Assembly: GCA_934122385.1 (NCBI GenBank)
Contig: CAKOWP010000032.1
Span: 1-14,975 of the forward strand
Reading direction: 5' to 3'
DNA: 14,975 nucleotides
Origin: an uncultured Clostridia bacterium
GTDB taxonomy: Bacteria > Bacillota > Clostridia > TANB77 > CAG-508
A model generated the notes under the pieces. That model worked only from the letters and a program-made list of their open reading frames with translations, was not told the DNA's origin and did no database searches. This document shows, one piece after another, positions 8,481 to 14,975 of the stretch; the stretch's first letter is position 1, and each line of letters starts with the position of its first letter. The position numbers and the translations under genes are program-made.

Positions 8481-8521
8481 ACGACATAATCCCTATTATC
8501 TATATTTATAACAATCCCATT
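8477..8521 (-). pseudogene. Target-like open sequence running upstream from TR
   Basis: The frame used by the VR stays open for about 15 codons upstream of TR and reads INIDNRDYVVAS into the template. A stop lies at 8522-8524. This extends past the TR/VR homology, which ends at 8480, and resembles the sequence before the variable region in lectin-fold DGR targets. It may be a remnant of an older target-gene copy from which TR arose. There is no start codon or ribosome-binding site for it, so it is not called as a gene. Confidence 0.35.
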
Positions 8522-8553
8522 TTAACCCCCATAACACAGGGAACATAACATTT

Positions 8554-9243
8554 TTAAAGTCCAGCGCCGACCACGGCTACACCACGGGCATAGTAACTAC
8601 CGCTCGCAACGTTGCCGTTGAAACTAAACAATCCTCCACCGCCACGAACGAAGCAAGGGTAACTGCTATGGACCCAATAGCTGTAGGACGCTGAGTGCCA
8701 TCCGGCACACCCCGGATTTGTAGTAGATGCACTTCCTAATGCATCACCTATTCTTGCAGAAGCTTGACTTCCTGAATATGTATCAAAATATCTTGAATTT
8801 ACTCCACTAAATATACTTCCCTCTAGTCCTCCAGCAACCCATTCCCAGTTGTTTCCACCAAAGTAAATTCCTGTTTTATTCCCTGTTGTTGTTTTTACAG
8901 AACTACTTTGTAATGTTTGTGGATTTCCATATCCTGAAGCTGAAAGTATTGCTATTGCTCCATATTCTGTACTTTTCATCATATGTACATCTATTCCATT
9001 GCTCTCACTTGTAGCTATTAAACTCGTTGTATCAAGTGTTTCACTTAATCCCATTGCATTTCCTGATGTTTCTATTTGTCTTATTTGTGTCATCCATGTT
9101 GTTGGATTATAATTTGTTTTGTACTGTGTGTTTGGATTTGATTGTAATGCAGCTTTTACATGTCCTGTTGGTAACACTGCAGCTGCAAATAGTGTTACTG
9201 CCAATGCTGTTAATTTTGTTTGTAACTTTGTTTTTTCTTTCAT
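8554..9243 (-). CDS. DGR target: secreted FGE/C-type-lectin-fold variable protein
   Basis: A 229-residue exported protein. Residues 1 to about 31 form a Sec signal peptide (KTKLQTK, hydrophobic LTALAVTLFAAAV, cleavage near VKAA). The middle holds HMMKSTEYGAIAILSASGYG (87-106) and GNNWEWVAGG (130-139); the latter is close to the GNVWEW motif of formylglycine-generating-enzyme-like C-type lectin folds. The last 45 residues (185-229) are the VR, ending in the invariant RGVAVVGAGL. Against TR, 11 residues are changed: 187, 189, 192, 195, 197, 199, 202, 210, 212, 215 and 217. These would form the binding face. GGAAAGGA lies 7 nt before the ATG. No membrane anchor or sortase motif is present, so surface retention probably depends on a partner. 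It is the first gene of the minus-strand DGR/pilin operon. Confidence 0.95.
   Translation of the reverse strand: MKEKTKLQTKLTALAVTLFAAAVLPTGHVKAALQSNPNTQYKTNYNPTTWMTQIRQIETSGNAMGLSETLDTTSLIATSESNGIDVHMMKSTEYGAIAILSASGYGNPQTLQSSSVKTTTGNKTGIYFGGNNWEWVAGGLEGSIFSGVNSRYFDTYSGSQASARIGDALGSASTTNPGCAGWHSASYSYWVHSSYPCFVRGGGGLFSFNGNVASGSYYARGVAVVGAGL
8556..8692 (-). repeat. DGR variable repeat (VR) with 3' homing block
   Basis: Covers target codons 185-229 plus single bases at each end. Homology with TR stops exactly at the stop codon. The last 39 bp (8556-8594) are identical to TR, unusually GC-rich for this genome and poor in adenine. They are the inferred IMH, where cDNA integration starts. No clear GC hairpin was seen just after the stop; only a weak CCC...GGG pairing is present at 8528-8541. 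Confidence 0.95.
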
Positions 9244-9571
<328 letters not shown>

Positions 9572-9700
9572 AGCGCCAAGGTTTACAGCCAATGTTATCA
9601 TTTGAATATTTCTCCTTTATATCATTTTTCTACATTTTACACTATAAATCATTTTTTTGCAACACTTTTTTTATTTTTTATATAACTAAAAGTATAACTT

Positions 9701-9936
9701 TGTTACAGTTCAGTAGAAAAAATCCCTGAAACACCTGTGAATGATATTTTGAATATATTTCGAATGTGACCAAAATAATGTTACAAATTCTTAAGTAAAT
9801 GCTCTAAAGGGTCCTGCCTTCGGGTATTGTTAGAGTATTTACATTAGAATTTGTTAACATCATGTAGGGAACCTGAGAAAATATGAAAAATATCATTCAC
9901 AGGTGTTTCAGGAATTTTTCCTACTGAACTGTAACA
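9701..9936. mobile_element. MITE-like full-length palindromic element
   Basis: A 236-bp non-coding element bounded by TGTTACAGTTCAGTAG and its reverse complement. The outer 50 bp of the two arms match at about 48 positions. The inner arms (near 9778-9806 and 9829-9858, GTTACAAATTCT...CTCTAA) also pair, so the whole element folds into one long stem around a small loop with CCTTCGGG. It has no transposase. A shortened copy of the same family is at 13415-13478. No clear target-site duplication flanks this copy. Confidence 0.8.
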
Positions 9937-10101
9937 TAAATTTATTATAATTCACTCTCAGAGCTTAAAACATCGTTTTTTTATTTTATTCATAAAAATA
10001 TTTGTTATTTTCATATATGTTTTTGTTGTTTTTGTAAAATATTCGATTTATTTCGACACTTTTCTTCTTTTTTGTTGTAATATATTTATAGCAATTTTTT
10101 A
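9937..10101. other. Gene-free AT-rich stretch before the MutS-like gene
   Basis: Very AT-rich sequence between the MITE and the promoter region of the MutS-like gene. No gene, strong hairpin or recognisable RNA was seen. Confidence 0.4.
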
Positions 10102-10131
10102 TTGCATTTTTCACATCAATGCACTTAAAAT
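10102..10131 (+). promoter_or_regulatory. Possible promoter of the MutS-like gene
   Basis: TTGCAT (10102-10107) and TAAAAT (10126-10131) with an 18-bp spacer, about 47 bp before the start codon. Weak match in AT-rich DNA. Confidence 0.3.
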
Positions 10132-10177
10132 TAAACTTTAATACTATAAAATTAAAATGTAGAAAGGATTTTATACT

Positions 10178-10609
10178 ATGAGCAAATTATTAGATATGTA
10201 TACTTTTCTAAAAAAAGAAGATTCAAAAACATTATATTTATTTAAAGTTGGATTATTTTATAATTTTCTAAACAACGATGCCATAACAGTATCAAATTTA
10301 ACAAATTTAAAAATAACAAATTTAAGCCCCACTATATTAAAATGCGGCTTTCCACTAAATTCTCTTGATAAGTATATTAATTTATTTAATTCTTTGAATT
10401 TAAAAATAAAAATAATAGATACTGCAAACTACAATACTGCTTACAATATTAATGATTTTAAACTAAGTACTGAATTTAAAAATTTATGTAAAAAAATTTC
10501 TGATATTGATACAGATTTTTTATCTGTTCAAGAAGCTTATTCTTTATTAGAAGAATTAAAAAGTGATGTAAAAAAAATAGAATGTCGTTTTGGGGACGAT
10601 TCTGTTTGA
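10178..10609 (+). CDS. Stand-alone MutS domain I-like protein
   Basis: 143 residues. The segment DSKTLYLFKVGLFYNFLNND (16-35) followed by TNLKITNLSPTILKCGFP (44-61) and a YINLFNSLNLKIKIID stretch matches the pattern of the N-terminal mismatch-recognition domain of MutS (LFRVGDFYE..., then CG(V/F)P). The catalytic, clamp and ATPase parts of MutS, normally over 800 residues in all, are absent. It is therefore an independent small protein and not the repair enzyme. AGAAAGGA lies about 9 nt before the ATG. The last residues, ECRFGDDSV, and the stop codon are encoded by a 53-bp palindromic repeat, so the natural C-terminus seems to have been replaced. From memory, MutS-like (MSL) proteins are among the proposed alternative DGR accessory genes; here the gene is divergent from the DGR operon and 0.9 kb away. 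Confidence 0.7.
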   Translation: MSKLLDMYTFLKKEDSKTLYLFKVGLFYNFLNNDAITVSNLTNLKITNLSPTILKCGFPLNSLDKYINLFNSLNLKIKIIDTANYNTAYNINDFKLSTEFKNLCKKISDIDTDFLSVQEAYSLLEELKSDVKKIECRFGDDSV

Positions 10610-10633
10610 GACATCGTCTCCAAAAGTGACATT
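10581..10633 (+). repeat. 53-bp palindromic repeat, copy 1
   Basis: AATGTCGTTTTGGGGACG and the near-complementary CGTCTCCAAAAGTGACATT flank a short centre. It lies over the last codons and stop of the MutS-like gene and ends 3 bp before the end of convergent ylmH, so it may also act as a bidirectional terminator. It matches copy 2 (11468-11520, opposite orientation) at 47 of 53 positions. Confidence 0.85.
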
Positions 10634-10636
10634 ATT

Positions 10637-11440
10637 TTATACATATTTTTCAATTTTTACAACAGTTCTTCCACTTCTAGTATTTCCACCAAATTCCTTA
10701 ACAACAAATCTTCCTTTTCCTCTTATTGTTATAACATCCCCTGGTTTTACTTGTTTAGAAGCCTTCGTTTCATTTTGTCCATTAATAAAAACTCTTTCAC
10801 TATCAATGATTTGAACTGCTTTACTTCTAGAAGTTCTTGCCAAATCTGAAACAAAATTATCGAGTCTAAAAGATGGAACAATTATATTCAATTCTTCAAC
10901 TTTTATTTTTTGCTCTTTTAAGTCTTGCAACTCTGTGATTTCTATTTTTGCATTTTCAAATCTTGTTAATGTTCCTAATCCTTGTTTTAAAGTTTCTGTT
11001 GATTCTTCTTTTACCAAAATATCTGCTCCATCATCAGAAACGAGTATGTCTCCTACTTTTTCCCTTTTCATTCCAAGTTTTACGATTCCACCTAAATAAT
11101 TTCTATGTGTATATTTTCCTTTTTCTTCGTCTCCAAGTGAAATTCTTATAACCTTGATTATTTTTGAGTAATTTTTTTCAACCATATTCATATTATATTT
11201 TTCGGGATATATTATAAGTATTTTTCTTTCTGCATTTTCAAAGCCACCATATAATACATAATTTTCAAATTCTATTTTTTTCATAAATGTTTTTACTAAT
11301 GCTACTTGATACATATCTAAGAAATCTGTATATTCTAATTTTTCTCTTTGCCTTGAAAATTCTATCTTGTCTAATATTTGTGCAAGTAACATTTTGTCTT
11401 CTTGCTTTTTATAGTCACTTAATATTTTTTGTTTATCCAT
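10637..11440 (-). CDS. ylmH: YlmH/RqcP2-family S4-domain RNA-binding protein
   Basis: About 267 residues. The N-terminal two thirds match the YlmH family: a helical start, then an RRM-like region with KREKVGDILVSDDGADILV. The C-terminal S4 domain (about 190-250) has SFRLDNFVSDLARTSRSKA, ERVFING and the PGDVITIRGKGRF end. S4 domains bind structured RNA. In Bacillus, YlmH is encoded near cell-division genes and acts on peptidyl-tRNA/50S complexes in ribosome quality control; here it follows dxs instead. The ATG at 11440 is preferred to GTG at 11452 because the only purine-rich site (GGGGGA) lies between them, although that spacing is short. It starts 18 bp after the dxs stop and is probably co-transcribed with it. 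Confidence 0.9.
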   Translation of the reverse strand: MDKQKILSDYKKQEDKMLLAQILDKIEFSRQREKLEYTDFLDMYQVALVKTFMKKIEFENYVLYGGFENAERKILIIYPEKYNMNMVEKNYSKIIKVIRISLGDEEKGKYTHRNYLGGIVKLGMKREKVGDILVSDDGADILVKEESTETLKQGLGTLTRFENAKIEITELQDLKEQKIKVEELNIIVPSFRLDNFVSDLARTSRSKAVQIIDSERVFINGQNETKASKQVKPGDVITIRGKGRFVVKEFGGNTRSGRTVVKIEKYV

Positions 11441-11458
11441 TTTTTCCCCCACTAATTT

Positions 11459-13312
11459 TTAGATTTTGATGTCCCTTTTGGAACCGATGTCGCAAACAGA
11501 ACCGTCCCCAAAACGACATTTCCATTCTGTGCCTTGTTTTAAAAATTCGTCCGGCCACGCCTGTTTTTCAAACTTAATATTTTGTAAATTATTTTCTACA
11601 ATTAACTCTTCAATAGCTGTTCCAAGTCCATTAATTTTTGTACCATCTTCTATTGTTATTGCATTTTTGGTTTTTTCTATTGATTTTTTTATTGTTTCTT
11701 CATCCATTGGTTTCAAAAATCTTGCATTTATAACATCTGCTTCAATTCCATTTTCTTTGAACTTATCAGCGATTTTCATTGCATCTGCTACTCTTTTTCC
11801 TATTGCAATAATACTTACATCTTGTCCTTCTCTTAAAATTTCTGCTTTTCCAAGTTTTATTTTTTGATGTTTTTCAAATTTGATATTTTCATCTTGTCCA
11901 CCTCTTGGATATCTTATAACAACTGGTTTATTTAATTTAACTGCAAATTCCATCATATCTTCTAATTCTTTAAAATCTTTTGGGGCCATTATTGTCAAAT
12001 TTGGTACAAGTCTGAAAAATGCCATATCCAATGTTCCTTGATGTGTTTCTCCATCTGCCCCTACAGCTCCTGCTCTATCTACGCACATTATAACAGGTAA
12101 ATTTTGCATTGCTATATCATGTATAACTTGGTCATATGCTCTTTGATAAAATGATGAATAAATTGGTACAAATGGTATCATCCCATCTATTGCCATTCCT
12201 GCAGCCATTGTCAATGCATGTTGTTCTGCAATTCCTATATCAAAAAATCTTGTTGGAAATTCTTTAGCAAATTTTGCAAGCCCTGTTCCATCTTTCATAG
12301 ATGCTGTAACTGCTACTATTCTTTTATCATTTTTTGCTAGTTCTATTAATTTTTCACCAAATACTTTTGAATAGTCTGCTTTCTTTTCTTTTTTAGGTTT
12401 CCCTGTTTCAATATTAAATGGTCCTGTTGCATGAAACTTATCTGGATTTTCCTCTGCTATTTTATATCCTTTGCCTTTTTTTGTTAGCACATGTATTAGC
12501 ACTGGTCCTGTTACTTGTTTACTAAGTTTCATTATATTTTCTAATTGTTCTATATCATGCCCATCAACTGGCCCTAAGTATGTAAAGCCAATGTCTTCAA
12601 AAAACATTTTTGGTATTATCAATTGTTTTATACTTCTTTTGACTCTTTGAACTACCTTAACAGTTTGCTTCCCTATAAATGGTATTTTACTAATTATTTT
12701 TTTACCTGATAAATTTGATTTAGTATATAATTTTTTTGTTCTTAATTTACTTAAAAACATATTTAGTCCACCAATATTCTTAGAAATACTCATTTCGTTG
12801 TCATTTAATATTACTGTCATATGTGTTTTACTAAAACCTACATCATTTAATGCTTCTAATGCCATTCCACCTGTTAAAGCTCCATCGCCTATTACTGCAA
12901 TTACTTGATTATTTTCGCCTTTTAAGTCTCTTGCTCTGGCCATTCCTAATGCTGCTGATATTGATGTACTACTGTGCCCAGTATTAAAACTATCATATTC
13001 TGATTCACTTGTTTTTGGAAATCCTGCCAATCCATCTAGTTTTCTTAGTGTTTTGAATTGTTCTCTTCTTCCTGTTATTATTTTGTGTGTATATGCTTGA
13101 TGTCCAACATCCCATACTATTTTGTCTTTTGGTGTATTGAATACGCTGTGCATTGCTAGTGTTAATTCAACAACACCCAAATTTGATGCTAGATGTCCTC
13201 CATTTTCTGATACTACTTCTAATATATATTTTCTTAATTCTTCTGCTAACTGCTTTTTTTCTTCTATATTTAATTTTTTTACGTCTTCTGGTGAATTTAT
13301 TTTTTCTAACAT
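11459..13312 (-). CDS. dxs: 1-deoxy-D-xylulose-5-phosphate synthase
   Basis: Thiamine-diphosphate enzyme that condenses pyruvate and glyceraldehyde 3-phosphate to DXP, the first step of the MEP isoprenoid pathway and a source for thiamine and pyridoxal. 617 residues. Visible features are GGHLASNLG (38-46) with the catalytic-site His, the VWDVGHQAY block, the ThDP/Mg motif GDGALTGGMALEALNDVG (about 142-159) through LNDN, the transketolase central domain with DIGIAEQHA, and the C-terminal transketolase domain with IRYPRGG. TAGGAG lies 8 nt before the ATG. The last ~18 residues, CRFGDGSVCDIGSKRDIKI, come from an inserted palindromic repeat and do not look like a normal Dxs end. The core is intact, so activity is likely kept. 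Confidence 0.98.
   Translation of the reverse strand: MLEKINSPEDVKKLNIEEKKQLAEELRKYILEVVSENGGHLASNLGVVELTLAMHSVFNTPKDKIVWDVGHQAYTHKIITGRREQFKTLRKLDGLAGFPKTSESEYDSFNTGHSSTSISAALGMARARDLKGENNQVIAVIGDGALTGGMALEALNDVGFSKTHMTVILNDNEMSISKNIGGLNMFLSKLRTKKLYTKSNLSGKKIISKIPFIGKQTVKVVQRVKRSIKQLIIPKMFFEDIGFTYLGPVDGHDIEQLENIMKLSKQVTGPVLIHVLTKKGKGYKIAEENPDKFHATGPFNIETGKPKKEKKADYSKVFGEKLIELAKNDKRIVAVTASMKDGTGLAKFAKEFPTRFFDIGIAEQHALTMAAGMAIDGMIPFVPIYSSFYQRAYDQVIHDIAMQNLPVIMCVDRAGAVGADGETHQGTLDMAFFRLVPNLTIMAPKDFKELEDMMEFAVKLNKPVVIRYPRGGQDENIKFEKHQKIKLGKAEILREGQDVSIIAIGKRVADAMKIADKFKENGIEADVINARFLKPMDEETIKKSIEKTKNAITIEDGTKINGLGTAIEELIVENNLQNIKFEKQAWPDEFLKQGTEWKCRFGDGSVCDIGSKRDIKI
11468..11520 (-). repeat. 53-bp palindromic repeat, copy 2 (inside the dxs 3' end)
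   Basis: The reverse complement of copy 1 with six differences. It encodes CRFGDGSVCDIGSKRDI in the dxs frame, and dxs stops 7 bp beyond it. Both copies sit at a 3' gene end and are read in the same frame, giving CRFGD(D/G)SV in each protein. Confidence 0.9.
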
Positions 13313-13414
13313 TTGTGTATCTCCTACCTTTGTTTTTCAGTAGTTATATTCTATCACATTTTTTTGTGTTTTTCTATTGTATTTTGTAAATTTTTGTTTT
13401 AAAATATATATGTA

Positions 13415-13478
13415 TGTTACAGTTCAGTAGGGAAAATCCTTGAAATACCTGTGAATGATATTTTTCATAACTGTAACA
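13415..13478. mobile_element. Deleted MITE copy between dxs and the VWA gene
   Basis: Begins with TGTTACAGTTCAGTAG, continues through about 55 bp of one arm of the 9701-9936 element, then jumps to the terminal AACTGTAACA. It is therefore an internal-deletion derivative of 64 bp. TATGTA flanks it on both sides (13409-13414 and 13479-13484), a candidate 6-bp target duplication, although the flanks are AT-rich and a TA duplication is an alternative. It lies in the divergent promoter region of dxs and the VWA gene. Confidence 0.75.
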
Positions 13479-13510
13479 TATGTATATTAAAAAAAAGGAG
13501 AAATGTTCAA

Positions 13511-14863
13511 ATGAAAAAAACAAAAATTTTATTAACACTATTTTTACTAATTACATTAATTGCAACAATATCAAGTGCTGCATATAAAGATGTAACAATG
13601 TCAGTTGTAGCTGAACCAACTGCAACAATTAATTTTGGTACAGGCTCAACTGTAGAAAGAAGCGTAATTTCAAAAGATTTACAAAACAAGGAAATAACTT
13701 TACAATTAAAGGTAACAAATAACGAGTCAAATTTAAAACCAACTGGTGAATTAATGCTTGTTATTGATAACTCAGAAAGTATGTCCGGAAAAATAACAGA
13801 TACTCAATCAAGAAAAGACCTCGTTTTAGAATCAGCCCAAACATTAATAACAAATTTATTAAAAGACAATTCTGGATTAAAAATTGGTGTTGTTAGTTTT
13901 TCAACAAATAGTGATATAACAAAGGAAGGAACTTCTGAAGATGCAAAACTAATTTCTAATTTAACAAATGATTCTAGTAAATTAAACACCGCTATTTCAA
14001 ACATTCAATCTGATGGTCCAAGAACAAATTTACAAGCTGGAATTAGTTTGGCAAAATCTCAATTTACTGATAAAACAGACAAAGCTCATAAATATATCAT
14101 TGTTTTAACTGACGGTGTTCCAAATGTTGCAATTAATTATGATAAAAAATATTATTCTGATGATGTAATATCAAAAACAAAATCAGAATTACAATCACTT
14201 TCAGATATTACTGATAACATTTATATAATGCTTACTGGTATTAAAGATGGCGATTCAGTAGCTTCTCCTTCAACAAAAACATATAATCAAATTATTGAAT
14301 CTATCTTTGGTACAGAAGAAAAAGCTACTATAGGAAACTTCTATTATATTACAGATGATAAAATAGCTGATACAATTTCAACTATATATAAGTCTTTATT
14401 ACCTATATCTACATCACTTAATAATATTATTGTGAAAGATTATTTTACAGATGAAATCGTCAAAAACTTTGATTTTTCTTATGTGAAAAATCCTAATTTT
14501 GGAACAATATCATCAAAGATTGATACTACAACAAATTCTATAACTTGGACTATTCCAGAATTAAAATCTGATGAGACAGCTATTGTTCAATATAAATTAA
14601 AATTAAAAGAGAATTTTGATGAAAAAATTATAAACAAAGTTTTAAATACAAATAGAAAACTTGATGTAACTTATACTGATTCTTCAAATACAACAAATAC
14701 AAAGAGCTCTGATATAACTCCTAAAGTTAAACTTACAGAGAACTTACCTACTGAATTACCTAAAGCTGGTACAACTATTTTCTTTGGTGTTATGGGAATT
14801 GTAATAGTAATCGCAATTGCTTTTGGTATTAAATATATTTTAGTAAAAAATAGTATGAAATAA
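13511..14863 (+). CDS. Cell-wall-anchored von Willebrand factor A domain protein
   Basis: 450 residues. A signal peptide (1 to about 24) is followed by a beta-rich segment, then a VWA domain (about 79-310) with a complete MIDAS: DNSES at 86-90 (DxSxS), Thr172 in the GPRTN loop, and Asp201 in LTDGVPN. Such sites bind a divalent metal and commonly a protein ligand. A second beta domain (about 315-400) resembles those that follow VWA in Gram-positive pilus and adhesin proteins. The C-terminus has LPKAG (416-420), a hydrophobic helix and a short tail with lysines, a variant sortase-sorting signal. AAAGGAG lies about 10 nt before the ATG at 13511; an in-frame ATG at 13451 lies inside the MITE and has no ribosome-binding site. 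Probable surface adhesin, transcribed alone. Confidence 0.92.
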   Translation: MKKTKILLTLFLLITLIATISSAAYKDVTMSVVAEPTATINFGTGSTVERSVISKDLQNKEITLQLKVTNNESNLKPTGELMLVIDNSESMSGKITDTQSRKDLVLESAQTLITNLLKDNSGLKIGVVSFSTNSDITKEGTSEDAKLISNLTNDSSKLNTAISNIQSDGPRTNLQAGISLAKSQFTDKTDKAHKYIIVLTDGVPNVAINYDKKYYSDDVISKTKSELQSLSDITDNIYIMLTGIKDGDSVASPSTKTYNQIIESIFGTEEKATIGNFYYITDDKIADTISTIYKSLLPISTSLNNIIVKDYFTDEIVKNFDFSYVKNPNFGTISSKIDTTTNSITWTIPELKSDETAIVQYKLKLKENFDEKIINKVLNTNRKLDVTYTDSSNTTNTKSSDITPKVKLTENLPTELPKAGTTIFFGVMGIVIVIAIAFGIKYILVKNSMK

Positions 14864-14870
14864 TAAAAAG

Positions 14871-14902
14871 CTCTATAGTTTAAATACTATAGAGTTATTT
14901 TT
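14871..14902 (+). terminator. Rho-independent terminator of the VWA gene
   Basis: Perfect 9-bp stem CTCTATAGT/ACTATAGAG with a 6-nt loop, followed by TTATTTTT, starting 8 bp after the stop codon. Confidence 0.85.
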
Positions 14903-14913
14903 GGTTCTATAAT

Positions 14914-14950
14914 AAATGTTGGGGTGGGTAAAAAAACTCCAACATTTTTT
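14914..14950. terminator. Second hairpin, probably bidirectional terminator
   Basis: 9-bp stem AAATGTTGG/CCAACATTT with T-runs on both sides. It could serve a convergent gene beyond the window. It shares the TTGGGGTGG...CTCCAA core with the hairpin at 25-59. Confidence 0.5.
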
Positions 14951-14975
14951 AAAAAAGTATAGCACTTATCTTAAA

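Noticed and set aside
11466..11867. Plus-strand open frame of 133 codons opposite dxs
   Set aside because: Shadow frame of the strongly supported dxs gene.

Overview
The window is very AT-rich and has Shine-Dalgarno-led genes, LPxTG-type surface proteins, prepilin-like proteins and a DXP-pathway gene. This fits a low-GC, probably gut-dwelling, uncultured member of the Clostridia. That placement is inference; no rRNA marker is present.

The centre of the window (about 2.2-9.3 kb, minus strand) is a diversity-generating retroelement (DGR). In transcription order it holds a secreted FGE/C-type-lectin-like target gene whose last 45 codons are the variable repeat (VR), a template repeat (TR) 212 bp further on, an Avd-type accessory gene, and a DGR-type reverse transcriptase. 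TR and VR align over 137 bp without gaps. They differ at 18 positions, and all 18 are adenines in the sense strand of TR, which is the signature of adenine-specific mutagenic retrohoming. The RT stop overlaps the start of a prepilin-like repeat protein, which is followed by a membrane-anchored paralogue. The DGR therefore appears to belong to one operon with a pilus-like or surface apparatus. A small MutS domain I-like gene lies on the other strand upstream of the target.

The flanks, from left to right: a short LPKTG surface protein and ychF (minus strand) at 0.1-1.8 kb; a hairpin-rich 3' region at 2.0-2.2 kb; the DGR operon; then a 0.9-kb gene-free leader (9.2-10.2 kb) with a structured inverted repeat, a (TG)21 microsatellite and a 236-bp MITE-like palindrome. 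After that come the MutS-like gene (plus), ylmH and dxs (minus), a deleted copy of the same MITE, and a sortase-substrate von Willebrand A protein (plus) ending in a clear terminator.

Two small repeat families shape the right half. One is the MITE. The other is a 53-bp palindrome found at the 3' ends of both dxs and the MutS-like gene, where it supplies the C-terminal residues of each protein and, for the MutS-like gene, the stop codon.

Proposed working model (inference): the RT, with Avd, copies TR RNA with errors at adenines and rewrites the VR. The diversified, exported lectin-fold protein then works together with the co-transcribed pilin-like repeat proteins in binding at the cell surface.
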